DNA of 64,000 bases from Doryteuthis pealeii (Eukaryota > Mollusca > Cephalopoda > Myopsida > Loliginidae): NCBI GenBank assembly GCA_023376005.1, contig CM042160.1:79062809-79126808 (forward strand). The letters are read 5' to 3'. This document shows positions 10,215 to 20,803 of the stretch, one piece after another (position 1 is the stretch's first letter; each line of letters opens with the position of its first letter). The translations under genes and the position numbers were made by a program. The notes under the pieces were generated by a model. It was given only the letters and a program-made list of their open reading frames with translations. It ran no database searches and was not told the DNA's origin.

Positions 10215-10545
10215 TTTATTTTATATATTTGAAATTATTTGTAAATTATTTGTATGAAGAATAAGTTACTTGAAGTTATAATTGTTTACATTTTTGTTTA
10301 TATAAAATAAATATTATTACTTTTCATTACTAGAAATCAATATCACTGTATGCAAATTATTCGTATTAAATAGGAATCAAATATTCAAGTATTATATAGA
10401 TTTGTGCAAATTATTTATATTAGATAGGAATACTTGGTATTATATGAATGTATGAAAATTATTTGTATAAAAAACTATAAAAAAACAAGTAGATAAAATG
10501 TACAATTAACGCGATTCTCTAAACTCTAAGTATAAAATAACCCTA
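10215..10545 (+). repeat. Family K dispersed repeat, internally repeated
   Basis: Several imperfect copies of a unit of about 60-70 bp contain AAATTATTTGTAT and TAGGAATACTTG. The right part (ACGCGATTCTCTAA, then AAATAACCCTAG) is shared with 34.2 kb. Other pieces lie at 31.44, 44.52 (minus), 54.39 (minus) and 63.79 kb. The class is unknown. Confidence 0.65.
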
Positions 10546-10639
10546 GGTCGTTTGAGGTAGCATTAAAATGAATTGTTCAAATAAAATTCTGATATATTTT
10601 TGGAATTTAAGAATAGAACCCAAAATAATTCGAATGATT

Positions 10640-10872
10640 TTAACTCTTTGCCTACTTTAAACCGCTCACAACGGCTCTCAAACCACACCCAAGCAAAGTA
10701 CAAACAAACAAGCAGAAGGACTCAGCTGAAAATAATAATAGAAATTTATTTGAATAAAATAGGTTCTGAGGTGAATAGGTAGTGAACTTTATAATATAGT
10801 TTCATACAGGTAAAAAAAATACAAAGAAAATTTGATATAGCTGTGTGGGAAATTTGGTAGGCAAAGAGTTAA
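10640..10872. mobile_element. piggyBac-like MITE, copy 2 (TTAA-flanked)
   Basis: TTAA plus CTCTTTGCCTACTTTAAACC on the left and TTTGGTAGGCAAAGAG plus TTAA on the right. The termini match those of copy 1 in the opposite orientation, and both TTAA target sites are intact. Confidence 0.8.
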
Positions 10873-11700
10873 TAATACCTACATTTGTCGCATCTGTGAG
10901 TTGTAATTTTAAATATCATTTTAAATATGATGCCGTTAGGTGTTGGAATAGTGTCTCATTGTGGTGCAATCGTTGGCAAGCAAATCTGTGAAAATGTATT
11001 AAAGGAATGGTGATCCTCTTTCATCGGACGCCGGTGGCGGCCTGTGGGGATTTAAATAAAATAAAATTAAATTAAAATTAAATAAATAAATAAAAAGTTC
11101 TGAGCATCTGGACTCTGGCGTTCGGAGTTAACGGTCTGATTATTCACTCTCAATCTATACTTCGAAAGAGTTGTTTGTTTCGTATTGTTAAAAGGCCCAG
11201 ACGGCGACGAATCGGAACCCTCACCTTGTTAGAAGCTGGAGCGACAAACGAACACCTAAAACCCATTCTGCAGGGCTCAACAGGTTACGAGGAACAGAAC
11301 TAGAGGATTTCAGCTAAGTTCCGCAGGCTTTTTTTTTATCTGCAACCTACCTTTTAACTACATTTAATTCTCTTTAATTATTCTTTACCAACCAAACACA
11401 TTGAACTCTTCTTACCAACCAAATACATTGAACTTTTTGTATTCCCTTTGAACTCTATGAACATTCTTTAAAACTCGTTTGGTTGTTTCATTTTATGTAT
11501 ATTGATACCCCTGTTTGATATTTGTTTTATGTTTTACATGTAAAGTAAACATTTTGTTTTATAAAAAGTCGTTTGTCTCCTCTCTTCAAAAGCAGCACCC
11601 ATCTCCTCACTGCGTTCGAAGTACGGTTTATTCTATTACAAAACGTAGGGTTTAAACAGTGCTTTTCCGGAGACAAAAATCCCCACAAATCTCAATCAAC
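10873..11700. other. Unclassified sequence
   Basis: There is an A/T-rich run at 11050-11100 and an imperfect direct repeat (CCAACCAAACACATTGAACT / CCAACCAAATACATTGAACT) near 11389 and 11416. No gene or known family was recognised. Confidence 0.5.
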
Positions 11701-11703
11701 CAG

Positions 11704-11977
11704 GACGATAGGACACCCTTCTTTACCCAACCCGTTCACCACGGATGGGGCATCCTGTGCAGATCGAACTCGCTATTCAGTAGTAACGGATCTGCCCGAT
11801 TTGCATGCACATCATTACACCATGACGGGACGTCCTTGTATATACCCAACCCGTTAACCACGAGTACAATGTGACTCAAGGTCGCAAATATGGAGCATCG
11901 ACCGAGGATCGAACTCTCTATCCAGGGGTAATGGACCTGTGAGATAAGCTTTTTAACCATTACATCACAATGTGGCG
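11704..11977 (-). mobile_element. Two family C tRNA-derived SINEs in tandem
   Basis: Each unit of about 130 bp, read on the minus strand, has a box-A-like TGTAATG(A/G)T, a box-B-like region (GAGTTCGATC type) and an end reading CGTGG..AACGGGTTGGG. The junction is head-to-tail near 11837. The right-hand unit opens with GGCGCCACATTG. Confidence 0.7.
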
Positions 11978-12117
11978 CCCCACCACGAAAGCCAGTAAGT
12001 AGAATGTTATCAACAAGGAGTGTTCGTGAAAGTTCTAGATTGTATTTTTGTCATTTAAGAACAGTACAGGTTTGAGGGTCGGTTAATTTGACGGCATGTT
12101 AACCCTTTCATACTTCT

Positions 12118-12306
12118 TATGGCGTCCCGTCGAAGTGTAATGGTTAACAATATTCTCGCAGATCCATTACTATAGAATTGCCAGTTGGGGACCTTAGGTT
12201 GTGTAATTTTTAGCAAGGTAGACTGGTAAACCATGACTAGTGAGTTCGAGCCTCACTGAGTGCCCTTTACATTCGGCATTGTGCGAAGCTTAGTAAATAA
12301 CTAATT
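12118..12306 (+). mobile_element. Chimeric C/D tRNA-derived SINE
   Basis: A family C head (GTCGAAGTGTAATGGTTAAC, then GCAGATCCATTACTA) is followed by a D-type unit with box B GAGTTCGAGCCTC and the D tail AAGCTTAGTAAATAACTA. Dimeric arrangement is common for C and D in this window. Confidence 0.65.
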
Positions 12307-12572
12307 CGTGTTCTTTGTCTAATTTTTTTAGATGAGGCTTGATGTGGATAATTTTGATTTTTCGGACTGTTGGTATGTGCATCCTCTGCCGACGACTCAG
12401 TCTATACACAATCAAGGAATAAAAATATAATTTTATATTTTTATATATACAAGTGTTCCGTGTTTTCTTTTCTTTGTTTTGTTTTGTTTTTTTTTTTTTT
12501 GTTTTTTTTCGGGTGCAGTGACGGTATATAACAATTCTGTCCTTTCCTTTAGCTCCCCCAGTTACTTGCATT
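12307..12572. other. Low-complexity sequence with a repeat shared with 14.33 kb
   Basis: The segment 12300-12385 (TCGTGTTCTTTGTCT, then GGCTTGATGTG) recurs at 14,329-14,395. A long T run follows at 12,476-12,510. The open frames here are low-complexity. Confidence 0.55.
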
Positions 12573-12985
12573 TTGGTTGGTTGGTTGGTTGGTTCGTTGT
12601 ATTTTACGGCATGCCAACTCTAGTTAGGTTATATAATGCCAAATACGTTTTGTTTTATTCATTCTTGATGACCATTTAAAAACATCTTAAAACATTTTTA
12701 AAACCCATTTTTTATATTTATCCCATGGATGGAGACCTAACATTTACTACCACTATCACTTCTTTTTTTTAACTCAATTTTTTTAATAGCACATTTTTAT
12801 TAATTATTTTCTTCTAATTAAGGCATAGAATGGATCCTAACAGGTACTACCATTCCGTGTCAGAGTGGACCTGAGAGTAATGGCAATGAATGTGGAATTC
12901 CCCAGAGCTCCAAAATTGGAACTTCACCCTTAGATGTAGTTTAACGTCATGCCCATGACACCTGCATTTTGTATGCCCAATATAT
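12573..12985 (-). mobile_element. Family E retroposon, 5'-truncated
   Basis: The (TTGG)n at the left is the element's 3' tail on the minus strand. ACGGCATGCCAACT, GGATCCTAACAGGTACTACC and TTTAACGTCATGCCC follow in the expected order. It adjoins a family C SINE on its right. Confidence 0.85.
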
Positions 12986-13172
12986 TCGACCTTGTGTCAC
13001 ATCCTACCCGTGGCGAATGGGTTGAGTTAAAACGACGTCTCACCGTGGTGTAATGGTTAGCAAGCTAATCTCGCATATCCATTACTACTAATAGCGAGTT
13101 ATATCCTCGGTGAATGCTCCATACTTGCGATCATGTGTCACATCCTACCCGTGGTGAAAGTGTTGGGTAAAT
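12986..13172 (+). mobile_element. Family C SINE (3' end of one unit plus one full unit)
   Basis: The end of one unit (CTTGTGTCACATCCTACCCG) is followed by a complete unit beginning GACGTCTCACCGTGGTGTAA. That unit has TATATCCTCGGTGAATGC in the box B position and repeats the CATCCTACCCGTGGTGAA end. Confidence 0.75.
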
Positions 13173-13342
13173 ACTTTCCTTCTAATACTCTTAAAAAAAA
13201 AGTTTGAGAATTTCCCTTTCGGGATCTTCAGCTTAATACAATAACAAAGAAATGTGTCACTAAGTCAGAATCGAACTCACTACACAACTATTTGCAAAAC
13301 TAACTCTCTACTCACGACAGGCGCCCTTTTCTAGATGGTCGT

Positions 13343-13608
13343 GTATTACCAATTCCTCCGCACGAGGTCAATTTCTTAAGAGGAACCTAACAGGTTTGAA
13401 TTCAGAGCTTTCTTTCTCCTAGACTGGTTACCTAGATAAGTTTAAAGAGTCCAGTCTGCCCGACTGTTTACCCATAGCTGGAAGTACAATATATAAATTC
13501 ATACCTTTCTCAAGGGTATTAACGCTATGTGAAATGCAAACAGCCGTGCCCAGGATTTGAACTCGAGTCGACGAGTCCATTTCCTATGACTCTAACCATT
13601 ACACCACG
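13343..13608 (-). mobile_element. Family A SINE
   Basis: The minus-strand copy has an intact box B (GATTTGAACTCGAGTCGACG on the plus strand) and box A (AACCATTACACCACG). The 3' end is slightly deleted in the CACGAGCAGGATG region. Confidence 0.85.
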
Positions 13609-13619
13609 TTGAAGTCTTT

Positions 13620-13741
13620 GAGTCGTTGAATGTATACCTTTCCCAAGGGTATTAGCTCTATGGGAAAATCTAAACAGCCTCGTTTAGGATTTGAACTCGA
13701 GTATATTTCCTACCACTCTAATCATTACACCACACGCCTCC
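13620..13741 (-). mobile_element. Family A SINE, 5' half
   Basis: A second minus-strand copy directly follows the first. It retains the tRNA head and the ACCTTTCCCAAGGGTATTAG body and is truncated after about 120 bp. Confidence 0.8.
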
Positions 13742-14330
13742 ATAGACGATTGTGTATACGTGAGTGTCTGCCTGTTTAAATATATGTGTAAGGGAGGGCA
13801 AAGTTGACGATATTATGTTCAGAAATTGATGTTGGCCGAGAATGTTCGAGGCAAACGGCAATCTCGGGAAATGTGTGCCTATTGTATAAAAGGTCACTCG
13901 ATGGTTGTTGGCCGTTGTTGTTCTACAGCGACCATTACCCCCTGTTTGTCGCTGCAAATTTGATTAGCGCATCGCGTCGGCGCGAGACGCCATGTCAGTC
14001 GGCGTTTCCATCTCCCGCCAGCGGCAAAGTACAGGAACGATTGTTCGAGGTCGAGTGGAAAAGAGGAAAAGGCTGGCGGCGGTGGTGATGGCAGGGCCGG
14101 ATAATCGGGGCGGGGGGTGGCAGAGAAATAATGATCCAGGAGGTGAAAAACGGAGGAGGGGAAGAGGAGAAAAAGAAGAAGAAAGAAAAAAACAAGAGGA
14201 AGACTTGACGAAAGAGATACAGTATTTGAGCAAGTTGAAAGCGGAGAAGTTATATATACCACGTGGTTATCGCAGGATTTATACGCTGTAAATTTACGTT
14301 TTTTGTTTAATTTTAAAATCTCAATTAGTT
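13742..14330. promoter_or_regulatory. GC/CpG-richer unique island, candidate regulatory region
   Basis: Unlike its surroundings it is rich in CpG (GCGCATCGCGTCGGCGCGAG at 13,967-13,986) and has no repeat-family content. TATAAAAG lies at 13,886. The right half becomes purine-rich, so the overlapping open frames on both strands look like composition artefacts. A CpG-containing host promoter, enhancer or exon is possible. No transcript evidence can be read from the sequence. Confidence 0.3.
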
Positions 14331-14410
14331 CGTGTTCTTTGTCTGATTTTTTAGATGCGGCTTGATGTGTATTATTTTGATTTTTGGACTGTTGTTATCA
14401 TCAGTATTGT

Positions 14411-14456
<46 letters not shown>

Positions 14457-14460
14457 CCGT
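14331..14460. repeat. Repeat shared with 12.3 kb, then (AT)n
   Basis: The left part matches 12,300-12,385. CATCAG at 14,399 could be the core of an inactive hammerhead relic. (TA)n with one break spans 14,410-14,456. Confidence 0.55.
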
Positions 14461-14550
14461 CCAATTAAACAGATGGCGCAACGGATATAGGGGTTGAATT
14501 GATACAGTTCTAAGTGACTGATGTCCTTATCTTTATAGTGGTATGTAAAA

Positions 14551-14595
14551 ACGCAACGCTTCGACCGCTACATATTCCGGCCTTCCTCAGTTGCT
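14551..14595 (-). ncRNA. Hammerhead relic (low confidence)
   Basis: The minus strand has CTGAGGA, a stem II GGCC / GGTC with one G-U, then GAAG in place of GAAA. GCAA and TTGC can pair as stem I. The A-to-G change and the near absence of stem III suggest an inactive or miscalled motif. Confidence 0.25.
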
Positions 14596-14687
14596 CCCTG
14601 TCTATTCAACTGAGTTCCCAGGTAGGATCATTACTGGGAGCATCTTGGGAGGACCGGGGGATGTGGCGGCCAAAGCGTTGTGCTTTT

Positions 14688-14880
14688 ATACGATATTATG
14701 GAGCATCCAGCGAATATAGACCTCACTATTCAGTAGTAATGGGGCTGCGTGACTAGCTGGTTATTAGACCACGGTGAGACGCCCTTTTAACTCAATCCAT
14801 TCGCTACTCTCTATTCAGTAGTAATGGATCTGCAAGATCAGCTTCTATTGTATTATAAGACTCTTAGAAAGAATGCTTGA
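14688..14880 (-). mobile_element. Family C SINE dimer, degraded
   Basis: Two head regions in tandem carry the repeated phrase CTATTCAGTAGTAATGG (at about 14,728 and 14,810) and the C head ACCACGGTGAGACGCCC between them. Confidence 0.65.
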
Positions 14881-14927
14881 ATTGTTATATAGCCATTCTT
14901 TAAAGGCGTGTGCGTATAGTGTATTCG

Positions 14928-14996
14928 TGGGCGTATATAGTTATTTACTAAGCTTAGATTAGATGTGGCACAAGGCCAGAAGTATGGGGCGCCCAA
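14928..14996 (-). mobile_element. Family D SINE 3' fragment
   Basis: TAGTTATTTACTAAGCTTAG, then GATGTGGCACAAGGCCAGAA. This is identical in layout to the tandem D units at 57.2-57.6 kb. Confidence 0.7.
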
Positions 14997-15246
14997 GGCT
15001 GACTTTAATTTTTGTAGGTATAAAATTTCTTAAAGACTTGATAGATGAATTATCAATTATACAACAGAATAAGGGATTGATTGATTAATTGATTGGTTTT
15101 AATTGCATGGGAAGGAAATGACGTACGTCGTTTCTCATTGGTCACCTTCAGCTTAAAAGATCAATTACAGTAGCAGTTTCAATTTTTTGTGTGCTGAACA
15201 TTATTGGTGGCTTGCTGGTCATTTGCTTCTGGACTGTATGCTTGAA

Positions 15247-15345
15247 TAGGTTGGTTGGTTGGTTGGTTGGTTGTTTTAAGGCACTTGGGGGTTATTTTAT
15301 GCCGAAGATGTCTTTGTTTTATTCATTGGGTATTCAATTCCTTAT
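15247..15345 (-). mobile_element. Family E 3' fragment
   Basis: The (GGTT)n tail is followed by GTTATTTTATGCCGAAGA and TTGTTTTATTCATT, the minus-strand 3' end of family E. It is strongly 5'-truncated. Confidence 0.75.
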
Positions 15346-15349
15346 CTGT

Positions 15350-15803
15350 TAAGCTTTCCCCTCGCCATCAGCAAAGGATAAAATAATATAACAGACTGTT
15401 CCCTCTAAGCCATTTCAATCTTTTTAATTCTAAAACTTTAATTTAATTTCTATTTACCCCGAATAAATTAATAGAATATTAAATTACAAAATATTACCAA
15501 TTTCTTAGGCTTTAATACAATATACAATAGAAAAGAATCAGTAAACTATAAATGCAAACGTAGTCTAAATTCTTGAATTACTTTTTAATGGAAAGGGTTT
15601 GGTGGGCACTAAAGAGATCCTAAATGTAAAGTTACAGGCTTGTGATTCCGATTTTTGTTTTATTCAAATGACCAAGGCGTGTAAACATACAATCTTAAAT
15701 CTTTAACGAATAAAGTGCGGAAAATTTCATTAAAATTCAATAATTCCTTGATTTTTGGGAACTATTTTGAAATTTAAAAAATGTATTTAGTTATTTTGAA
15801 CAT

Positions 15804-15806
<3 letters not shown>
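15350..15806. other. AT-rich dispersed sequence
   Basis: The right end (CAATAATTCCTTGATTTTTGG) resembles the repeat I copies at 21.7 and 34.9 kb. Nothing else was recognised. Confidence 0.45.
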
Positions 15807-15840
<34 letters not shown>

Positions 15841-15945
15841 GTGCTTAATTGGAGTCGTACCTAATTTAGAAATTAATTAATTAATAATGAATTAGGCGGG
15901 AATACCTATTTAAATGTATGGCTAAACAATCGAGAAAAAATCAAT

Positions 15946-15987
15946 CTCTGTGTGTACATTTCGGCCTATTAGGCCTCATCAGCAGAG
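15946..15987 (-). ncRNA. Hammerhead ribozyme in 371-bp unit 1
   Basis: The minus strand has CTGATGA, stem II GGCC-TAATA-GGCC, GAAA, a TGTACA mini-stem III, and stem I CTCTG / CAGAG. In this unit the dinucleotide before the cleavage point is CA rather than TA, so the U of the A-U pair next to the cut is lost. It may be inactive. Confidence 0.7.
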
Positions 15988-16314
15988 CTATAGATCGGAA
16001 GACCGCCCTGTGCGTGATTTTGAAACCGGACTGCCAAGCTGACAGGCCGATCCCATAACCTCAACACTAAACGAACTTCTTAGATTTTTATGATTTGTTT
16101 AGAGTAGGTTAACATTCCACTTCTAGTGACTTTTATGACACGACGATATGATAAGTTGTAAACAAGGTTTGTTTAGAATGGCTTTTTGCCGATAATTTTT
16201 TTGGAGAATAAGTGCTTAATTGGAGTCGTACCTAATTTAGAAATTAATTAATTAATAATGAATTAGGCGGGAATACCTATAAATGTATGGCTAAACAAAT
16301 CGAGAAAAATCAAT

Positions 16315-16356
16315 CTCTGTATGTACATTTCGGCCTATTAGGCCTCATCAGCAGAG
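16315..16356 (-). ncRNA. Hammerhead ribozyme in 371-bp unit 2
   Basis: The same architecture as unit 1 but with the intact TA before the predicted cut (GAAATGTACATA, then CAGAG). All core bases expected for a type I hammerhead are present, and stem I is 5 bp (CTCTG / CAGAG). Confidence 0.85.
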
Positions 16357-16700
16357 CTATAGATCGGAAGACCGCCCTGTGCGTGATTTGAAACCGGACT
16401 GCCAAGCTGACAGGCCGATCCCATAACCTCAACACTAAAACGAACTTCTTAGATTTTTATGATTTGTTTAGAGTAGGTTAATTAACATTCCACTTCTATG
16501 ACTTTTATGACACGACGATATGATAAGTTGTAAACAAGGTTTGTTTAGAATGGCTTTTTGCCGATAATTTTTTGGAGAATAAGTGCTTAATTGGAGTCGT
16601 ACCTAATTTAGAAATTAATTAATTAATAATGAATTAGGCGTCATCAGCAGAGCTATAGTCCGGTTTCAAATTACGCACAGGGCGGTCTTCCGATCTATAG

Positions 16701-16742
16701 CTCTGCTGATGAGGCCTAATAGGCCGAAATGTACATACAGAG
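16701..16742 (+). ncRNA. Hammerhead ribozyme in the inverted unit
   Basis: The plus-strand copy is identical in core and stems to unit 2: CTCTG, CTGATGA, GGCCTAATAGGCC, GAAA, TGTACA, TA, CAGAG. The palindrome would present ribozymes on transcripts of either strand. Confidence 0.85.
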
Positions 16743-16902
16743 ATTGATTTTTCTCGATTTGTTTAGCCATACATTTAATTAGGTATTCCCGCCTAATTCA
16801 TTATTAATTAATTAATTTCTAAATTAGGTACGACTCCAATTAAGCACTTATTCTCCAAAAAATTATCGGCAAAAAGCCATTCTAAACAAACCTTGTTTAC
16901 AA

Positions 16903-16922
16903 TATATATATATATATAATAT

Positions 16923-16969
<47 letters not shown>

Positions 16970-16980
16970 GTACATATGAA
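16903..16980. repeat. (AT)n microsatellite
   Basis: A broken TA array joins the inverted 371-bp unit to the next hammerhead-bearing repeat. Confidence 0.9.
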
Positions 16981-17042
16981 GAGAGAGAGAAAATAGAAAA
17001 ACATGAAGCATCCTAAAAGATGAGTTTATTCTTGATGGTGAA

Positions 17043-17085
17043 GTCGATGTTATAACGTTTCGGTTCATGCAACCTTCATCAGGAC
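17043..17085 (-). ncRNA. Hammerhead ribozyme motif beside a microsatellite
   Basis: The minus strand reads CTGATGA, A, stem II GGTT-GCATG-AACC, GAAA, then CGTTATAACA. That segment forms a GTT/AAC mini-stem with a C/A mismatch. TC precedes the cut, and stem I is GTC / GAC. The same type recurs at 47.47 kb (nearly intact) and 44.80 kb (degraded). All three lie next to a fragment resembling GATGAATTTATTATAGATGG. Confidence 0.75.
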
Positions 17086-17204
17086 ATGTGATGAAATGTT
17101 GTGTGAAGATGGGCGCTGACTTGCGAAATATGAAGAAAGGGGAAGTAACTAGTGTCACCCTGGTGCAGATTCCATACTACGGATTTAATTCCCTATTTTA
17201 CTCC

Positions 17205-17560
17205 CACATATATATATATATGTTGTGTGTGTGTGTGTGTGTGGTGTGTGTGTGTGTGTTAGCATTAAAAATAGACTTATATATGGAAACAATTACATTC
17301 TCATATACATTAATTCCACCCAGTAACCAAGAAAATATGTACGTACAAAGATGTGTATATATACCAGTACACATACTTATACACATATATGTACACACAC
17401 ATACACACATGCACACATGCATACATCAATTACCAGGACACACAAAAGACACACCTACTGAATCTTATTTCACACACACAAAATATATACAAATATACAC
17501 ACAAACATACTGGAAACGACAACAGACAAAAAACTCCCACCCATATACATGTACGTATTA
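17205..17560. repeat. (TA)n, (GT)n and (CA)-rich microsatellites
   Basis: (TA)n at 17,208-17,220 and (GT)n at 17,223-17,259, then irregular ACAC/ATAC-rich sequence to 17,560. The open frames of up to 164 codons here are repeat translations. Confidence 0.8.
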
Positions 17561-17711
17561 GACAAGAAGATATGGGGGCGGGGGAGAAACAGATCAAAGG
17601 AATCCGCCGAAATAAACACAGACTGCTAGACTAAACATGGCATCAACTGGAATTAACTAATATGATTTATTACCCCACACACACAGACACACACACTCTA
17701 CCTTAAAAATA

Positions 17712-17915
17712 TCGGCACTCTTGAACTTTCTCGACCGTAGGAGCGGTGTTCAGTAAATTTTTATACCTTAAAAAAATAAGACCGTTAAGCAATAGATAGG
17801 TTTATAGTGAGGCAATAATATCATTAAGATTTTTTTATTTTATTTTGCTAACGTAAGTTAGAAAATTTCCGAACACTCCATCGTACACTGTTTAGGGTTA
17901 GGGATGGGTAGTGGA
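17712..17915 (+). repeat. Family G dispersed repeat, copy 1
   Basis: About 190 bp closely matches 48,188-48,378: TCTTGAACTTT, AGCGGTGTTCAGTAAATTTT, TAGGTTTATAGTGAGGCAAT, GCTAACGTAAGTTAG. It ends in TTAGGGTTAGGG. I cannot assign a class. Confidence 0.75.
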
Positions 17916-17919
17916 TTTT

Positions 17920-18785
17920 CATCCCTCTAAATGGGGAGTGTTATATGCATCGCCATTAAAGAAGGCCTAACAACCATGGCGTCTACGACTGGGGCGGACA
18001 TGTATAAACCTAAATTACAATTAAATAACAATTACAGTGAATTTTTTTAGTTAGGAATTTGTTAGTAATGTCAAGTAATTAGTTAATTATCAACTGTAGA
18101 TATTATTAGGAATCAGCTTAAACTTATTGACTTATTTCTATAAAATCAAATGTAGAAAGAAAGAAGAAAAATAATCTCCTCTACTAAAGATTTACAACTT
18201 GAAAAAATATGAATGATCAATACTGATAATTGTATAATAATCGTATATGATTAATCTTGAGAATTGTATAAACATTTTAGGCACATAACCTGAGATGATA
18301 TCACAGGACGTATTTTAAAGGAGGTACTGGACACACGTGCTTACACGTTAGTTTACTTCACAGAACAGAATGATACAAGGAACAAAGAAAAAAGGGAAAA
18401 CGAAACGCGTGCCAATTTTTATGGCGCCAGTGGTCGCCGCGTAGTAATTTACCATAAAGTTCTGGAAACACAACTTACAGGGAGTACCCTCATATGACAG
18501 AGGGACTATTTTAGTTGGTAAAACTCAACAAACATTTTTATTTCCCTTTTTTTTTTCTTTTCTTTTTTTTTTTCATAAAATTTCCAGATAATTTCAAAAC
18601 TTTTAGAGCTGGTTCTTGAGTGATCTTAGGTGAATCAAACGGACAATAATTCAAAAATATATATTTGACAATATAGATGTGAGGTATCCAAAACTTGGTA
18701 GTAAGGGATGATTCTATATGTGATTTTTAAGACACACTGTATTATTATTGTATGATCCAGTATGTACAAATAAAATGAATCTTTA
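17920..18785. other. Unclassified, mostly AT-rich
   Basis: A small GC-richer patch lies at about 18,395-18,450 (ACGCGTGCC, then TGGCGCCAGTGGTCGCCGCG) and could be a protein-binding site. Otherwise nothing was recognised. Confidence 0.4.
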
Positions 18786-18789
18786 AATC

Positions 18790-18985
18790 ACTAAAAAGAG
18801 CTTAATGTATAATAAACATTTTAGATTATATACAGAGCAATATTTATCTTAGAAAGAAAGGAAAAACTCAACACCGTAATTCCATAATAAATTTATTCCG
18901 ACCAAAATTGTGGCCTTTATAAATCTAAGTTGATTTAACAAAGCTCCTCAAATTAAGTCTCATCAGATGGATAATCAACAATAAT
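18790..18985 (-). ncRNA. Hammerhead-bearing dispersed repeat (degraded core)
   Basis: The minus-strand core CTGATGA is at 18,960-18,966. The expected GAAA is GAAT, and CCAT / ATGG pair as stem I at 18,967 and 18,882. The flank GAGCAATATTTATCTT and AGAAAGAAAGGAAAAACTCA matches the repeat at 26.77-26.90 kb, so the two are one family. Probably inactive. Confidence 0.45.
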
Positions 18986-19106
18986 TTGAATTGCATAACA
19001 GAAAAATGTTCTCAATGTAGAATCTTTTCCCCCTCAAAAATTTTTTTGCAAAATGTATACATTAAAGGACTGTCACTGTAGTGTATATATATTGTATTTG
19101 ACATTA

Positions 19107-19397
19107 TATATATTTACCAACCCCTCCACACGAGCAGGATGTGACAGAAGGTCAATTTCATAAGTAGAGTTTAACAGGTTTGAATTTAGAGTTTTCCTTC
19201 TCCTAGGCCGGTTACCTAGCCATGGTTAAAGAGCCTAGTCTTCCCTATTATTTACCCATAGCTGGTGGGAGAATTGTATTCATACCTTTCCCAAGGGTAT
19301 TAGCGCCATGTGAAATGCAAACAGCCTCGTCTAATATTTGAACTCAGGTCGACGAGTCCACCTCCTATGACTCTAACCATTAGACCACGCGCCTCCA
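19107..19397 (-). mobile_element. Family A SINE, full length
   Basis: It is among the best preserved copies. On the minus strand: GGAGGCGCGTGGTCTAATGG, box B GAGTTCAAATATTAG, ATACCCTTGGGAAAGGTATG, and the 3' end CACACGAGCAGGATG region on the plus strand. It is inserted in AT-rich DNA; the phrase ATATTTGACAATATA occurs near both the element and 18.66 kb. Confidence 0.88.
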
Positions 19398-19399
19398 TA

Positions 19400-20368
<969 letters not shown>

Positions 20369-20482
20369 ATTAAACAAGACACATCTCCTGTTTAACAATT
20401 TTATTTTTGATCTTTTCCAGTTTTCTGGCCAACTTTTTAATATTTAGATGGCATTCGTGGATAAGTCCACCAAAGTTCAGGT

Positions 20483-20522
20483 CCCGAATACTTTCGGCAC
20501 TTCGAAGTGCCATCATCAGGGG
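20483..20522 (-). ncRNA. Hammerhead ribozyme motif with perfect stem II
   Basis: The minus strand reads CTGATGA, T, then a perfect hairpin GGCACTTCGAAGTGCC, GAAA, a vestigial stem III (GTAT), TC, then GGG pairing with CCC before the core. The tiny stem III is typical of hammerheads tied to Penelope-like elements, which are thought to act as dimers. It lies about 115 bp from a compound microsatellite. Confidence 0.75.
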
Positions 20523-20736
20523 TGATGTGTTCCGGTTTTTTAAAATCATATTAATGTGGAGGCTGGAAGGAGAAGAATTGATGAGAAAGGTGTTATAGGC
20601 ATTTTAAAATGTGTGTACTGCATTGGAAATTAATTAAAAAATAAACAAAAACTCCAAATACTAGAAGCTCTATACATAAAACAATACAAACCATCCTTAA
20701 ACAAAATTAATGTATAAATGAAAGAATGCTGCCCAA

Positions 20737-20738
<2 letters not shown>

Positions 20739-20802
<64 letters not shown>
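20739..20802. repeat. (CA)n-(TA)n microsatellite
   Basis: About 30 bp of CA followed by about 32 bp of TA. Confidence 0.92.

Positions 20803-20803
<1 letters not shown>

Larger units (their letters stand above)
15841..16902. repeat. 371-bp tandem repeat with hammerheads, ending in an inverted copy
   Basis: Units start with GTGCTTAATTGGAGTCG at 15,841, 16,212 and 16,583, so the period is 371 bp both times. The third unit is internally deleted. At about 16,657 it joins an inverted copy running to 16,902, giving a head-to-head palindrome. Each full unit, and the inverted one, carries a hammerhead core. Tandem units of a few hundred bp with one hammerhead each are the known layout of metazoan retrozymes and of Penelope-like terminal repeats. 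(AT)n flanks both sides. Confidence 0.85.

Noticed and set aside
13190..13240. Hammerhead at 13.2 kb (CTGAAGA with TCCC / GGGA hairpin, minus strand)
   Set aside because: After the hairpin the sequence is AATT rather than GAAA, and no stem I partner is present. At most a relic.
13894..14291. Overlapping open frames on both strands around the CpG-rich island
   Set aside because: Arg/Glu/Lys-rich on one strand and Ser/Phe/Pro-rich on the other, driven by purine-rich sequence after 14.05 kb. No domain or splice structure supports either.
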